64,000 bases of DNA. Origin: Asterella californica. Taxonomy: Eukaryota > Streptophyta > Marchantiopsida > Marchantiales > Aytoniaceae. Shown here in pieces: positions 30,057 through 42,369 of the stretch (within the stretch, counting starts at the first letter, position 1; each line of letters opens with the position of its first letter). The DNA is taken from contig JAYKYS010000008.1 of assembly GCA_036924285.1 (NCBI GenBank), positions 19,701,001 to 19,765,000 on the forward strand, given 5' to 3'. The translations under genes and the position numbers were made by a program. Under the pieces are notes generated by a model that saw only the letters and a program-made list of their open reading frames with translations, had not been told where the DNA came from and did not search any database.

Positions 30057-33000
30057 TTTCGGCCTTTCATTCTGCTAGGTTTCGTTGTTGTTTTCTTGGT
30101 TTTTTGCTGTCGTGGCTGTCGGCAACGATGTCCGCTAAATTGACATCTTCATTCCGAGCTTTCAGTTTTAGTGTCTGCCATGAAGCTATCAGCGGGAAAG
30201 CATTTGTTGTTTCGGACTTGTGCCTCACGTTGTTCTGGCCGCAACGATGCTGTGAAGGCTGAGACGAGAGTGAGATGGCGATGGAGGCAATGGAGACAAA
30301 CAGAAAACCGAACGATGGGCCACTTTGACGTAGTCAGCATGGTGACGCTGCTGCGGCACGGCTCGAAGTCTATGTCCATACTTCCAGCACCGGATTTAGG
30401 TACGTTCACTGTACTCATTGATATACATATTCTTCTCTTTTCCGTGGCGGTTCCACTCAATGCTGAGATTATTACTCCGGCCATGTCTTCGGATGATGAC
30501 CTGCTGCTGCTTGCTGCGACCTTAGAGGCTGTAGAGGGAATAGACACTTCAGACAAAAGAGCCGATTCTAACCCCTCGTCTGCCATCGAACATAACTACT
30601 TACTAGAAACTTTGCTCATTCCTGACACAGCTCTTAGGTTCCATTCTACTCTAGTAAACTCCCCATTATCAGTTTCGACGACAGTGCTCTCCAACTCATC
30701 GGTTCTTACATTTACCTGGACCTGGCATATTCTTCAAGTATCGTCGACTTCCTGCTGAAGTTCGATGTTAAGATCGCCAAAATCTGTTATCCGTGTCCTC
30801 TTCATGTTTTGTCTCTCGCAAGTTTAGCTGGCCCGTTGTCGAGTTGAGAGTTTTCCTGGGAAGGGTGGAACCTTCTAGCTGTGATTTAACCGTGAAGGCT
30901 GTGTTGTGCCTATTAAGAGAAGCGTTGAGCTTCTGGTTGTGATGGATCACTCAAGGGATAGACCTTTCAGGTTGCAACAGAGCACTATGAACACTCATAC
31001 AGATCTGTATGAACCTCTAATTTACTCAGAAGGTAAAGCTCAGGTCTAACTGATAGTGATAGGATCAAGCGGTGAACTTTAACACTCAAGAAGAGGAAAA
31101 CTATGATGGTTCAGACTCCTAAACTTCTCTTACATGTAAAAGAGGCCCCACTGAGCACACACACGAAGTTTCGACTTGAGATCAAATTCTGACACCAAGA
31201 TATGGACAGAAAAGTTCTGATCAAAGATATTGCGGCAATTTCTGATACTCAGACAGCTATTTCGACTTATAACAAAAAATTGGCTCGATCACTTTGAAGA
31301 TTCTTACAGGATTTGGAGTCTACAGGATGCTGAACACCCCTGTGAAGTTGGGACTCCTGATTGTACACACAACTCCAGATCTCGCTCTCTGAAGTTGCTA
31401 CGTTAGATTGAGAGCTTTTCAGACCCCCTCTGCTTCAGCGGCCGCCCTGAATTACTCACTCACTCAATTGACTTGAAACTTTTTGAACAGTCGTAGCCCT
31501 GCTGACAATGAACGCAACCACGAAGGTTTGAAGCGATTTCTTCAGTTCTGCTGCAATTGACACTGAAAACCCCAAATTCAACAAAAGTGATGTAGTTTTG
31601 GCACAATACGAACTTCAATTGGGCATAACTCCTTCTTTATTGCTCCAAATCGATCAAGAATTTCACTGACAGTGCTTGGCACCACGAGCTCTATCTTCAT
31701 GTGCTCTCAGATTTCGCAGTCTCCTCAGCAAATGCTCGAACTCTCTAGACCTCTATTTCTAAATTTAGAGTTTTACAAAAGATAAAAACTGACCAATGGG
31801 AGTTCATAGCTCCACTTGGTTGTCCTCTAGTACCCTAATCCACGTGGTAACTTAACTTCACTCATAGGCTACCACGTTAGCTCCCCTAAAATGCCTGCGT
31901 AAAGCTTAAACTACCTAAAATGACACGCAGCCCTGAAAGTAAACTTAAACAAGCTAAAAAGTGTGCATGAGCAACACGTAAGTACAACCCATGAGCTTAA
32001 ACCCTATCAACATGGTAAATCTAAGTTATGTACATTGAACATCATAGACAAGTAAGAAGTCACTTGCACAAGCGCACAAATGCTTGAACAAGATTACTAG
32101 CATACTATCAGTCTACTAGGACTCAAAACGTATAACACAACGGTGTTAATATATGCATGAAAGACTAGGAGTAATATCAAGCTAACTTCTACCGCTACTG
32201 AGTCCCAAGTTTTGGAGTAGAAGCGTAACCTGTAGCCGCCAATGTCCACAGCCTCCAGAATCGACTTCTCTGACGTCTTAACTTCACTCAGAGAGATTAA
32301 CTCCTAGCAGAGAGGTGAATCATTCACTATGTGAAATGATTCACATCACGACACTGTACCGCTTCTTCTCTTATTCAGAAGACAGTATTTCATTATATTT
32401 GCAAGACAGACGGTTTTGCATGTTTAGTTACCCTGCCTTTTTTGTTCGGGAAGGTGGTAGCAAGCGTTCGACTGTGCAGTCCATTTACAGGCTTGTTAAT
32501 CTGCTTTGCATCTGTAGTCAGCTGGATCCATCCAAATACTGCTTCATCTGCCGCCACCATACGGAGTTGGATCGGCAGTATGTCTCTACGTAGACAAACG
32601 AGAGTAAGGACCTTGACTCTAGAGTTGTCTGTGACAGTGTGTCGGACAGGAAGTGACCTTGATCTTTTTCTCTTCCCATTGCTTTCTACTTTCTTGCACA
32701 AGCAGTGGGTGTCAGGGATGTTTTCTGTTGAACGAGGGTAGTCTCCTGCACTTGCATTTCCAAGGCATTATATCCATCCATGGTAAATCTTGTGTCGAGG
32801 TGAAGAAAAAACTGCTGCAGGCACTTGGATGGGACCAGCAACGTCCAATTGGTGCCGAGATCTACGTCAAGCACCTCTCAAACAAGGGGTTACACACGTT
32901 TGTGGGCATGGTCAAGTATTGTTTAAAGGACGATAAGTTGCAGCATCATCATGCCGTGATGAAAAACATCAATGTGAGTATGGTCGTCGACGTTAAGGAG

Positions 33001-33117
33001 TTGTTTATGTTGCTAGGAGCAGCAGATACCAAAAATCGTGTTGAGTTGAATTACATGAATATTTTACCCATGGTGCTCCAGTTCAAGAGCGAGAACAACA
33101 GTTCATACCTCTCGTAG
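30057..33117 (+). pseudogene. Rep-like HUH endonuclease relic, copy C (split)
   Basis: N-terminal part 30129-30836: MSA start, acidic SSDDDLLLLAA (about 30490), YIYLDL (about 30710). It is interrupted by an LTR-like insert (30837-32353) and resumes at 32354 with SLYLQD, FSYPAF, SIYR, the cluster LCIC...CFICRHH (about 32508-32563), and a frame change into LELSVTV...FSVERG; another change precedes the HUH motif HLH at 32749-32757. NKGLHTFVGMVKYCLKD follows, with Tyr 32917-32919 (YxxK), then AADTKNRVELN. The C-terminal SPSCRWLM block is lost. A one-base deletion near 30640 relative to copy D shifts the N-terminal frame. Pseudogene by insertion, shifts and truncation. Confidence 0.75.
30837..32353. 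mobile_element. LTR-like insertion (solo LTR candidate) in copy C
   Basis: 1517 bp beginning TGTCGAG and ending CACGACA (TG...CA, with inverted TGTCG/CGACA). CCGT precedes it and CTGT follows; removing insert plus one 4-bp copy restores the sequence seen in copy D across the same point (GGCCC-x-TACCGC). No coding sequence or internal domain was found, so it is best read as a solo LTR left by recombination. Orientation is not determined. The start resembles sequence at 61541. Confidence 0.75.
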
Positions 33118-33842
33118 ATGTCCTGCTCAGATGCAGCATGATCCCATTGAGGTCGACTAGTATCGGACCTTTGCTGTTTAATCTGCGAGACATAGCAAAC
33201 AGTACTGTATTTCCTCTCCTTTGTACAGCGTATACATGTTATAAGCTTAGTCTGAATATGCAGCACAAGAAAAGTTCACGGTACATTGTCCTCCGTATAC
33301 GTCTTGGCAGCAGCAGCAGAGGACTGTGGGTTGTACGGTACATAGTAGAAGTATTAACAGAAGTAAACTTTTTTTTCCACGTCTTGTTACGAGCAGCATG
33401 TTTGCTGGAGTCTTCCAGAATAAAGGTTGTATTTGCACGGTATGTGCGGTTTACTGCACTATGTCATGGACGATCGTGTTTGGAATAACATGTTTATTTA
33501 TTTTAGTTACGAGCAGCATGTGTACTGCAGTCTTGCGGAATAAAGCTTGCGTTCTCACAGTGTGTGCGGTTTATTAGAAAGTACTGTTGAGCATGATGTT
33601 TTGTTTGACAACTCATTTGTCGCCAAGCACCCTCTTGTCATTTTTAGGACCCCCAGCATTAGCCTGGAGCAAAGGTCTTCCACGTCCGCGTTAGCAAGGT
33701 TCGAAAACCCTCAGAGGCGCTGGCTACTGGTAGTGGATAGTAAATAATGCCTAGGGCTGGAAAATAATGCCGGCAAGAAGTGAACGAACTAAGCCTTGGG
33801 TGAATATGCATGCTCATGCTTCATATTCCATGCTCATATTCC
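33118..33842 (+). other. 3' tail of copy C and loop between C and D
   Basis: It contains the 120-bp repeats at 33386-33577 and several AATAAA hexamers. Near 33795-33843 there is GTGAATATGCATGC and inverted CATATTC. No other gene is recognised. Confidence 0.5.
33386..33577 (+). repeat. 120-bp direct repeat carrying poly(A) signals
   Basis: GTTACGAGCAGCATGT begins units at 33386 and 33506. Each unit continues with ...GAGTCTT or CAGTCTT, (C/G)AGAATAAAG or GGAATAAAG, then TGTGCGGTTTA. The two AATAAA hexamers are therefore part of the repeated unit, in the 3' region of Rep copy C; compare the 42-44 bp array after copy B. Confidence 0.75.
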
Positions 33843-35043
33843 GACACAAGATTTACCAAGGATGGATATAACGCCTTGGAAATGCAAGTGCAGGAGACTA
33901 CTTCCGTTCAACAGAAAACATCCTTGACATGCACTGCTTGTGCAAGAAAGTAGAAAGCAGTGGGAAGAGAGAAAGATCAAGGTCACTTTCCATCCGACAC
34001 ACTGTCACTGACAACTCCAAGGTCGGGGTCCACTTGTCTGCGTAGAGACAACTTCAGCCCAACTCCGTATGGTGGCGGCAGATGAAGCAGTATTTGGATG
34101 GGTCCAGCTGACTATAGATGCAAGGCAGATTAACAAGCCTGTAAATGGACTGCACAGTTGAACGCTTGCTACCATCTTCCCGAACAAAAAAGGCAGGGTA
34201 ACTAAACATGTGAAACCGCCAGTTCTGCAAATACAGTGAAATACCGTCTTGCGAAAAAGAGAAGAAGCGGTATGGGCCAGCTAAACTCGCGAGAGACAAA
34301 ACGTGGAGAGGACACGGATAACAGGTTTTGGTGCTCTTAACAATAATCAAACTTCAGCAGGAAGTCGACGGTACTTGAAGAATACGCCAGGTCCAGATAA
34401 ATGTAAGAACAGATGAGCTGGAGAGCACTGTCGTCGAAACTGATAATGGGGAGTTTACTAGAGTAGAGTGGAAACCTAGGAGCAGTGTCAGGAATGAGCA
34501 GAGTTTCTAGTAAATAGTTATGTATGATGGCAGGCGAGGGGCTGGAATCAGCTCTTTCATCTGAAGTGTCTTCTCCCTCTACAACCTCTAAGGACGCAGC
34601 AAGCAGCAGCAGGTCATCATCCGAAGACATGGCCGGAGTAATAATCTCATCATTGAGTGGAACCGCCATGGAAAGAAGAAGAATATGTATACCAACGGGT
34701 ACAGTGAACGTGCCTAAATCCGGTACTGGAAATATAGACATAGACTCCGAGCCGTGCCGCAGCAGCGTCACCATGCTGACTATGCCAAAGTGGTCCGTCG
34801 TCGGTCTGTCTGCCTCCATCGCCATCTCACTCTCGTCTCGGTCTTCCCAGCACCGCTGCGGCCAGAACAACGTGAGGCACAAGTCCGAAACAACAAACGC
34901 TTTCCCGCTGATAGCTTCCTGACGGACACTGAAACTGAAAGCTCGGAATGAAGGTGTCAGTTTAGCGGACATCGTTACCGACAGCCACGACAGCAGAAAA
35001 CCAAGAAAACAACAGCGAAACCTAGCAGAATGAAAGGCCGAGA
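33843..35043 (-). pseudogene. Rep-like HUH endonuclease relic, copy D (inverted, truncated)
   Basis: On the minus strand from about 34972: MSA start, acidic SSDDDLLLLAA, YIYLDLAYSSS in one continuous frame (better than copy C here), then a small insertion changes frame before CYPCP. FFSFSQDGISLYLQ, FSYPAF, SIYR and LPCIY...CFICRHH follow. The HUH motif HLH is at 33882-33890, after which homology stops near 33843, so the catalytic Tyr block is missing. Its sequence is closest to copy C, with which it forms an inverted repeat. It lacks the LTR-like insert of C, so that insertion came after duplication or hit only one arm. It cannot encode an active enzyme. Confidence 0.75.
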
Positions 35044-38000
35044 ATATGAAAATGATTTGATCTTAAGATTCTTGGACTGAAAATGTACTTGTAAAGCTCG
35101 TGGAGCCTCGAGTTCATGATCAGAATATTCTCAATCTAGAGCTCATGGTAAGTTATAACTAAACTTGAGAAGATTATGCTGACTGTGCTTCGAATTCAAG
35201 AGTTTGCCATCCAGAATTTTTACTTTACCGCACTCCTCAGATCTCCTACACTGTAAGATCTGATCATATGAAATTTTCAGTAATTTATTTACTCACACTG
35301 GTAATTCACGAAACTCTAGTACGTAACGAGATTCTAGATGCAGTACAACAGACTATGACTACATACTATGACAGACTATGACTGCAATACAACAGACTCC
35401 AAATATTATATTACTGCAGTACAACATTGCTTCAAAGATAGGTGGGTTTAAACAGTTTTGCGCTCTAAAATGACTAAGAGCGGCTTTGCACCTACATTTT
35501 CAAAGCTGCGGAGAGAATGTTCATGCGTGAGAATGACGGTTGGAAATAAACGAGAGGTCTAGACTAGACACAGTTTCAAAATTGTGAAGAGGGTTAGAAC
35601 AGAATCGTACAGCTTTTTGCAGTTTAGAAGATGGTTTCAAATAATGTCCTTTTCAATTCAGTTTTCACATTTCCTAGCACAGCACGAGCCAATTCTGTTA
35701 CGTTATCTCATTTCACGAAACTGCAGAGTCCAATGCAGAGACAAACGTCAAACATGTCTCCTAGAAGGTGAAACTATGGCAAGCTCGGAGAAACCAGACT
35801 GCACCGAAAATGTCAGAAACTGTGATGAAAAATATCTGAAACTGTAGATGCAGAGACGCTCTAATTCTGGAGAACAAAGAGTATGCATGGAGAAGTAATT
35901 AAAGCACTAGTATGACTACAAGTGCTCCGGATTACCCAGAATACTTTATTTTGAGGGTTTGCTTTCAGAGACTAAGAAATTTAATTTTTATTCAGAAAAT
36001 GATTTTGGTGACTGTGTCTCCATCCCAAGGTGGAATCTGTGAAATAACGAATCAACTGAAAGCTATTGACCAGCTTTGCAAGTTATGATTCATCTCGAAA
36101 TAAACTAATGTGGACAGAGAAATCTTAAAATGAAGATTCGATGTTTCTTGGAGAAAAAAGAATATTTTCTTCAGATAAAAATACACTGGGAAGAAAAAAT
36201 GAATATTCATTTTCATGCTTTTATACTCATAGTCTCTCATTTAAAAAATATTCCAGCTAAAAGCATAGTTATTATTACATGTATTATAATATACTCATAA
36301 CCAAGCATGGAAATGTAACATGAAAAAATAAATCGTTATGTTTTTCTATTTATCCCGGTGCGACTGGGTTGTCCTAACCTTGCTCAAATATGCATGTAAA
36401 ATGAACTTCTGGGGAAGTTTTTCCCGCTTTTGGTTATAAAAAAAAGTATAAATGTTATATAAAATTTATATATAAACTCGAAAGAAAATATAGATAACAA
36501 TTTAAATCACCTAGAGTTAGAGGAGGTCTAGATATAACCTTTAACAAGATCACAAACAAACGCACTTCTGAGAGTAAAAGTGCAAGAGATTATTATTAAA
36601 AAATATTAATTCAACCAAATAATTAATTTTTTGTCTAATAACTTTTTCAAAACAGAAAAATTTAAATAATATATTTATATATTTATCTCTTTTTAGTCGA
36701 GGAGTTGAATATGCATGCAAACGATGGTTTTGGGAAATTACCGGCAAAGGATGAGCTTGCATTACGAGGACAAGAAATTCTTGGTGGGGATAGGGTGAGA
36801 AGTGTGCAGAGAGACTAAGAAGCGGGTAGTTTGATTATTTTGGCAAGAGTTTTTTCTTGAAAAAAAATCTTTTTCTGCAGTAAGCAAACATTGTACCACT
36901 GCACAAAAGATTTAGATTTATTTTGCCACTGCACTGAGCACAGTGGCAAGATAAATCTAATTATAAGTTTAAATTTTTAATTAGAAAACTATATTAAATA
37001 CTTCTCAGCTGAACAAAACACATGGACGGTGGGAAAAGAAAAAGCTGTAAGCGTTGTGAGTTGAAAATTAACCTCTTCTATTATAAGGAAAGTGTTCCAG
37101 ACAAATAAAAATTAATCCTTAAATTTACACACATTAATTTATGAGTTAACTCTTCCTCTGCATGCATAATACCTCATGCATATTAATATAATGCATCATC
37201 ATAATATATCATAATATGAATAATAATAATGAAGTGAATATATATGCATGCTTGGAATATGCAGGTGAATATGCAGGCACTCAAGACTTCCCCGTGAAGT
37301 AGATTAACCTGATCGCCTGCCTCCATGCCAGTCCCAGCCAATAATCTGTATGAGGAGAGTTCTGTATGTTTCGTTTGCAGTGTTCTGAAATAAATTAAAA
37401 CTTCAAAATAAAATCTGAAAATCTGAATGTCTGTGTGTTCGCTGGAGAGCTAAGTGGATTCGAGTCCCACCGTGGATTTTTGATATTTATCAACTGTTGT
37501 TCGTTCCCAGCTGAACGTTCACTATACAAGCCGTTTGTAATCACTGTATTATTCTGTGTTAGCTGCGAAATACATGAGTTCCGTTCATATTTAAAGAGTA
37601 TATTCTTCACGCTTATCACCTTGGCGTATTGGACGATTTTGAATGTGGACCTATCTGTATCTCCACGAACAGTGTTGGCTTTGTAGTTGATCTGTGTATG
37701 GACCCCGTGTAGTTCTCGGATAGAATTAACTCAAAGTGTTAGCTTGATTATTATTCATATTTACAACCTTTAGTTCAAACACGAAAGTTTCATGCATGCG
37801 GTTTTCTTTCTAGAGCATGAGACACTACTTCCGAATAGACTTCCAGTCTTTACCGCTTTTGTATGCGAGTAAGGAGACTCTTCAATGTTTTTATTCTTCC
37901 GATGAACCGAAGTCCAGTCCTTTGTAATACAGTAATATAATAAGCTTTGAGCTTAACTTATTGATTAGTACTATGTTCTTACACATTACATGAATACGAG

Positions 38001-40071
38001 TATCTGCATTCTTTTACTCTATTCCTCTGGAGAAATCCTTTTCATTCTCCTCATATTGCCTTGCTACTTGTTACGACAAGGACAACCCCATAGCTACTTT
38101 GTATCTAACTATTGGGCGAGGACTAACTTAATTACAATATAAAAGAACCCTGGCTTGGTGGTTCTATGCAAGCCCTTTTCAAACAATTGTGTCTTTATGT
38201 AACATCATTTGGAGTGTCAAAGCCGATTAGTAAAAAACTTACAAAGAAACGATATACTTGCATTAATGTTCGTCTCTTTAGTATCAATGTTTCTTCCTCT
38301 CACTTTCTCTAGACTTTTTGTACAACAGACGTAGTAGATGCATCTAACTGAAGGCAAATCATCAAGTCAAGATATGTGCAACCATAGGAGAGTCCCAGAC
38401 GAGATAGATAGAGCCAACATACATTGACCAGGCATAAGGCACAAAGCTTTCATGAACAGAATATGAAGAAGAGCGAAAACGAGAGGAGAAACCTCATGAT
38501 CAGTTTACCATAGCAAGGTAAACGAACATCCATACTAGTATAGGGTTACATGCATGAATTGTAGCCTTCGAGCCTATAGGGTTACCAAAATGCAAGTACG
38601 GCAGTCCAACACAATTGGAAGAACAACTGTTTATATTCACTTCCAACTTGCACAACTGATAATAAAGTATGCCAAACAGATATAAGTCAGATTGCAAAAA
38701 TTCTGACACAGGTTTAGCGCAAATATAAATTCAGGCCGGAAGTCTCCCAAGTTGCTTGCTGAGATCTGGACCCCAATTTACTGATACATAACTTCATCTT
38801 CTTCTCGAAGGGTCCAAAAGCTCTTCTGTTTCGTCCATAAACAACTCGTTTTCTTTCTCTCGATCAACTAGTTCTTTCAAATGCCCACCCGTGATCTCTC
38901 AATGTTGCAACACAAATTGTCTTCGGCTCAGAGCGGCTGGTTGAGAGCCAGCAAAACTATGAACGCCGTCTCTATCGTCGACTTATCTGTCTCATCCACC
39001 CCTGCAGGCTCCATAGATGACAGTGGTCCATCCTCGATTGGGATCTAGTTCCAAGAATTAAGCTCTTCGAGCACGACTTCTCTAACAAAGAAATCCTCAG
39101 AATTATCAAACACGGAAAGAGGGTACAAGCATCGATGGTTAGAAGCATGTACAATAGAATTGCGGGCATGGTAGCATGGACCAGATGCTTGCACAACACA
39201 TATGCTGAATTATAGTATGAGGGACATGAGCATATCCACCGGTCTAGATCTACATTATATTTTTATTTCGATCTTACATCTGCTATAGAAAACTTTCTCC
39301 AAGCGTGTTGGAAGCTTTTCCACCACGACGGCAGAAGAAGATCATTCAAAACCTGTATAAGCATAGTCTGTATGTCCCCTACAAGACTTTCACATACAAT
39401 TAACGTTAGTCTATCCAACCGAGGACGATTTAGAGCATATTTGTAGTCAAGTTTAAGCTTACGCTAGTGACTCTCAACGATGTTTGTTGTGATTGATAGT
39501 GGGAGTGTGGCAGAAAACAAGCCACATACATTCTTTCTGAAGAGACTCGAACCAAAGTACTATTACTCTCTTCTGATGTTGTTTGGAGACAAGCTTCTCC
39601 TCATTTTTCAGGTCACCAGTCAGCAGATAAAACATATACGACAATGGAACAGCAAATTCGTCTAGATTGGTCGCAACAACAAATAGTTCAGATCATATGA
39701 TCTTGAACATATTATTTATTACTATCTCCCTTACACACTCTACATGCTGGCAGAAAGACATAAGGAAAGCAAATGCTATGAACTGGTCCGTGTATTCATA
39801 AAAGAGCTCTTGGAATCCTTTGTCTTCCATCTTAGGACTACACATGCAAAGCGAAATACTTTTCGCCTGATCATCAACATCACGTAAATATTTTCATGAA
39901 TGTACCTAGCTTATCCAGTAATTAACATGTGCGCATGTGATATTCATTGATGATATGATCTGCCTCTCACAAAGCATACAATAAACCTCATGTTTTCTCA
40001 AGTTATGGCTGGCTACACTGTCTATGAAAATTATCGCAACCGGTGGGAACTATTTCAACTTGTATATTGGT
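35044..40071. other. Gene-poor AT-rich spacer
   Basis: No gene is supported. Noted: short near-repeats of GCAGTACAACAGACTATGAC around 35340-35430; GAATATGCATGC at 36707 and GTGAATAT(ATAT)GCATGC near 37232; a tRNA T-arm-like GTGGATTCGAGTCCCAC near 37451-37467, perhaps a SINE scrap. Short ORFs (37435, 38500, 38972, 39480) show no domains. Confidence 0.5.
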
Positions 40072-40560
40072 TCATGTCAGCCAACAACGGTGTTGACAAA
40101 TAACGTCGAACGCCTTCTTTTCGACGTCGAGTGAAATCCTAACAGTCTCACCACACTCGAAACGATTGATCCTTATCTTCTTCTCTTGTTGGTGCTTTGA
40201 AGACGACGCTACTCGATTCTCCTCCACCCACAGCAAAGGGTGGTCTTGAACAAAGATGTATTCTTTTTCGATAGCCGGGGATTGTGAACGTCCTAATAGT
40301 AATGCTTCTTCTATGTTGGGTGCCACATGTTCCTTTAGCCAAGACATCAGAGCTTGCTGATAATTCACAAGGCTCCACGTTTCAAACTCGGCAGTGGTTG
40401 TAGAGTCATTCACTCTGAAGAAAACTAGGCTATCACTCCACTCTTCATCGAAAAACACTTACGTACAACCTTGACTAGCTCAGACATCTCGCATTCTACC
40501 AAGAGAATCAGATTACTATCATCCTCGCAGTCAGTAGTCGAACAAGTACTCAAATTGTAA
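40072..40560 (-). pseudogene. Unknown protein-coding relic (single frame change)
   Basis: A minus-strand frame of about 128 codons ending at 40072 (FFDEEWSDSLVFFRVND... EYIFVQDHPLLWVEEN... CQHRCWLT) has gene-like composition but begins after a TAA with no ATG. Upstream, another frame reads LILLVECEMSELVKVVRK and would join sensibly across the T-run complementary to A40451-40455, suggesting a one-base indel. No family recognised and no transposase motif. It may be a decayed host gene or a piece of an unknown mobile element. Confidence 0.4.
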
Positions 40561-42369
40561 TTCAACTTCATATAAGACAGTCATGTCGACAGAACTGTAG
40601 CCTCTTTGAACACGAGTAAACATCAAAAGACTGAACTCTTGATTACATCACGTACAAATAGTCTTTCCGCTCATGTCGTCTCACGCTTCCTCGATAACAA
40701 CCCTCTCCCTTCAATGACATTTAGTTGTTCTAAGGGTGAAGCAAAGATGGAAAAGACTACATTCGGAAAAAACATTCAGAAACTAGTCTTAGAAACTACA
40801 TTCAGAGACTGAGTACATTTGTAGTGTCTCAGAATTTCTCATTTAGCGCATTTAGCATAAAAGATTTCGTTCCTCTAAGAGATTTACACTAGTATTGCTG
40901 TCCTAAGATCTGTTCAAACACACAAACACACATGTTTTATCTAGAAATCCCGTCTTCTCACAAAACCACACGGCTTCCAGATCCTTCAGAAGGTACCTTG
41001 GACCCAAACAACCAACTACAACCTAAAAATATCACACAAATATCCACTGAGAAGCTCGGGAAGACGCTTCTTGCTTCCATGTCACGGCTTCCAGTCTTCT
41101 CACGACAGTCTTCCTGAAGCTATTCTCGGCTTCTAGGGATTCAACTCGGCTTCTCATACCTCCAGAAGACTACTTGCTTCGTAGATACCAAATTAACAAT
41201 GTCTGTCACGCATTGCTCTTCCAATTTCCAATGGGGTTAGATCAATCATAGAGTGTGTGCCCCCTGTAGCCTTCCCAGGCTTCTGCCTACGGAAACGGTC
41301 TTCTTGCAGCACTACAACAACATTCACCTCCACGGAAGCTCAATAGAAGTCTCGGAAGCTCACTAGAAGAAGGTAGGAAGACGAGAGAAGATGAGGAAAA
41401 AGAGAAAATCCAAACAAGAGGAAACAAGATGAAAATGAGAAATTAAGACTCCGACATGCTTCTAGTCCGGATCCTGACTAACAAGCTATCCCTGCTTGTA
41501 GTAATTTGGAAGACCACATATTGGCTTACAGTTATACAGTCTTCCACTTGAGGATGTCGTCTTTTGCTATGAGAAGAAGTCTTCTTTCTTCTTTTGTCGT
41601 CGCTCCGACTACTCTGTCGTCTGGGATCGCTTTCTCATAAGACTGTTCGTACGTGAATCCGAAGTGCTCCACTGGATGAGACAAGCTTCGACTCTGCACA
41701 GCTTCTAACAATCACCGCAACTCAAGAAGAAGGCTTCCCATGCACAATTGGATGTGAATTCGAAGAAACCCATTGCCCAAGAAACACAAATAAAGCTTAT
41801 GCACTCATATCTGAAATCAATTCCTCGAGAAGAAGATACATTGGTTTCGAGAAGCTCACTCCTTCCACTTCCCGTTCCTACCCCTCGACACACCAGCTCA
41901 GAAACAAGACTACACAATGATGCCGTTCCCTACTCTGGTTTGTCCACTATCTCTATCTACATCTTTGATCCACTGTTGGAAGCGAAAGTGAAGTCCCTTC
42001 CGGTGTAATCCAATTCTATTCGTATGTCTCTAGCATCAGACGTAGTGTGTGTACTGTGCGAAGATGTGTAACCATATGTGTGTCAATCTGCATAGTAAAA
42101 TGTGTCTCTCACATGTGTGTCAAATCCTACTCTGTGTTCGTCTTTATGCATCTGCCTTGCGTCGCAAAAGAGAGATTTTCCTCCAGTCCCCAACTTGCAA
42201 TCATTTCTTTCATCGAAGGATCTTCTTTCTCCACTCGCAAGACAAACACACTGAGCACGGTCGAGTATGTCACGAGTCCAGCACAAACAATGGTACACTA
42301 CGGACAAGAGCAAACAATCGTGTCTAGAGCATTTAGTCGAACACAAAGACAACAAATGAGCGACGATCA
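40561..42369. other. Low-complexity spacer, no gene supported
   Basis: CGGCTTCTC, CGGCTTCCA and GAAGCTC phrases recur between about 40970 and 41370, giving a loose minisatellite look. The ORF at 41748-42008 has no recognisable domain. TGTGTGTC phrases are frequent near 42040-42130. Confidence 0.45.

Noticed and set aside
30149..30586. Minus-strand ORF opposite Rep copy C (also seen opposite copies A and D)
   Set aside because: Its apparent conservation follows from homology of the plus-strand Rep region; the plus frame continues into the Rep domain, the minus frame leads nowhere.
33690..33712. GGTTCGAAAACCC as a tRNA gene B box
   Set aside because: No cloverleaf can be folded around it and the A box is missing.
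37445..37470. GTGGATTCGAGTCCCAC as a tRNA gene
   Set aside because: Only a T-arm is present; no anticodon or acceptor stem. Kept as a possible SINE scrap.
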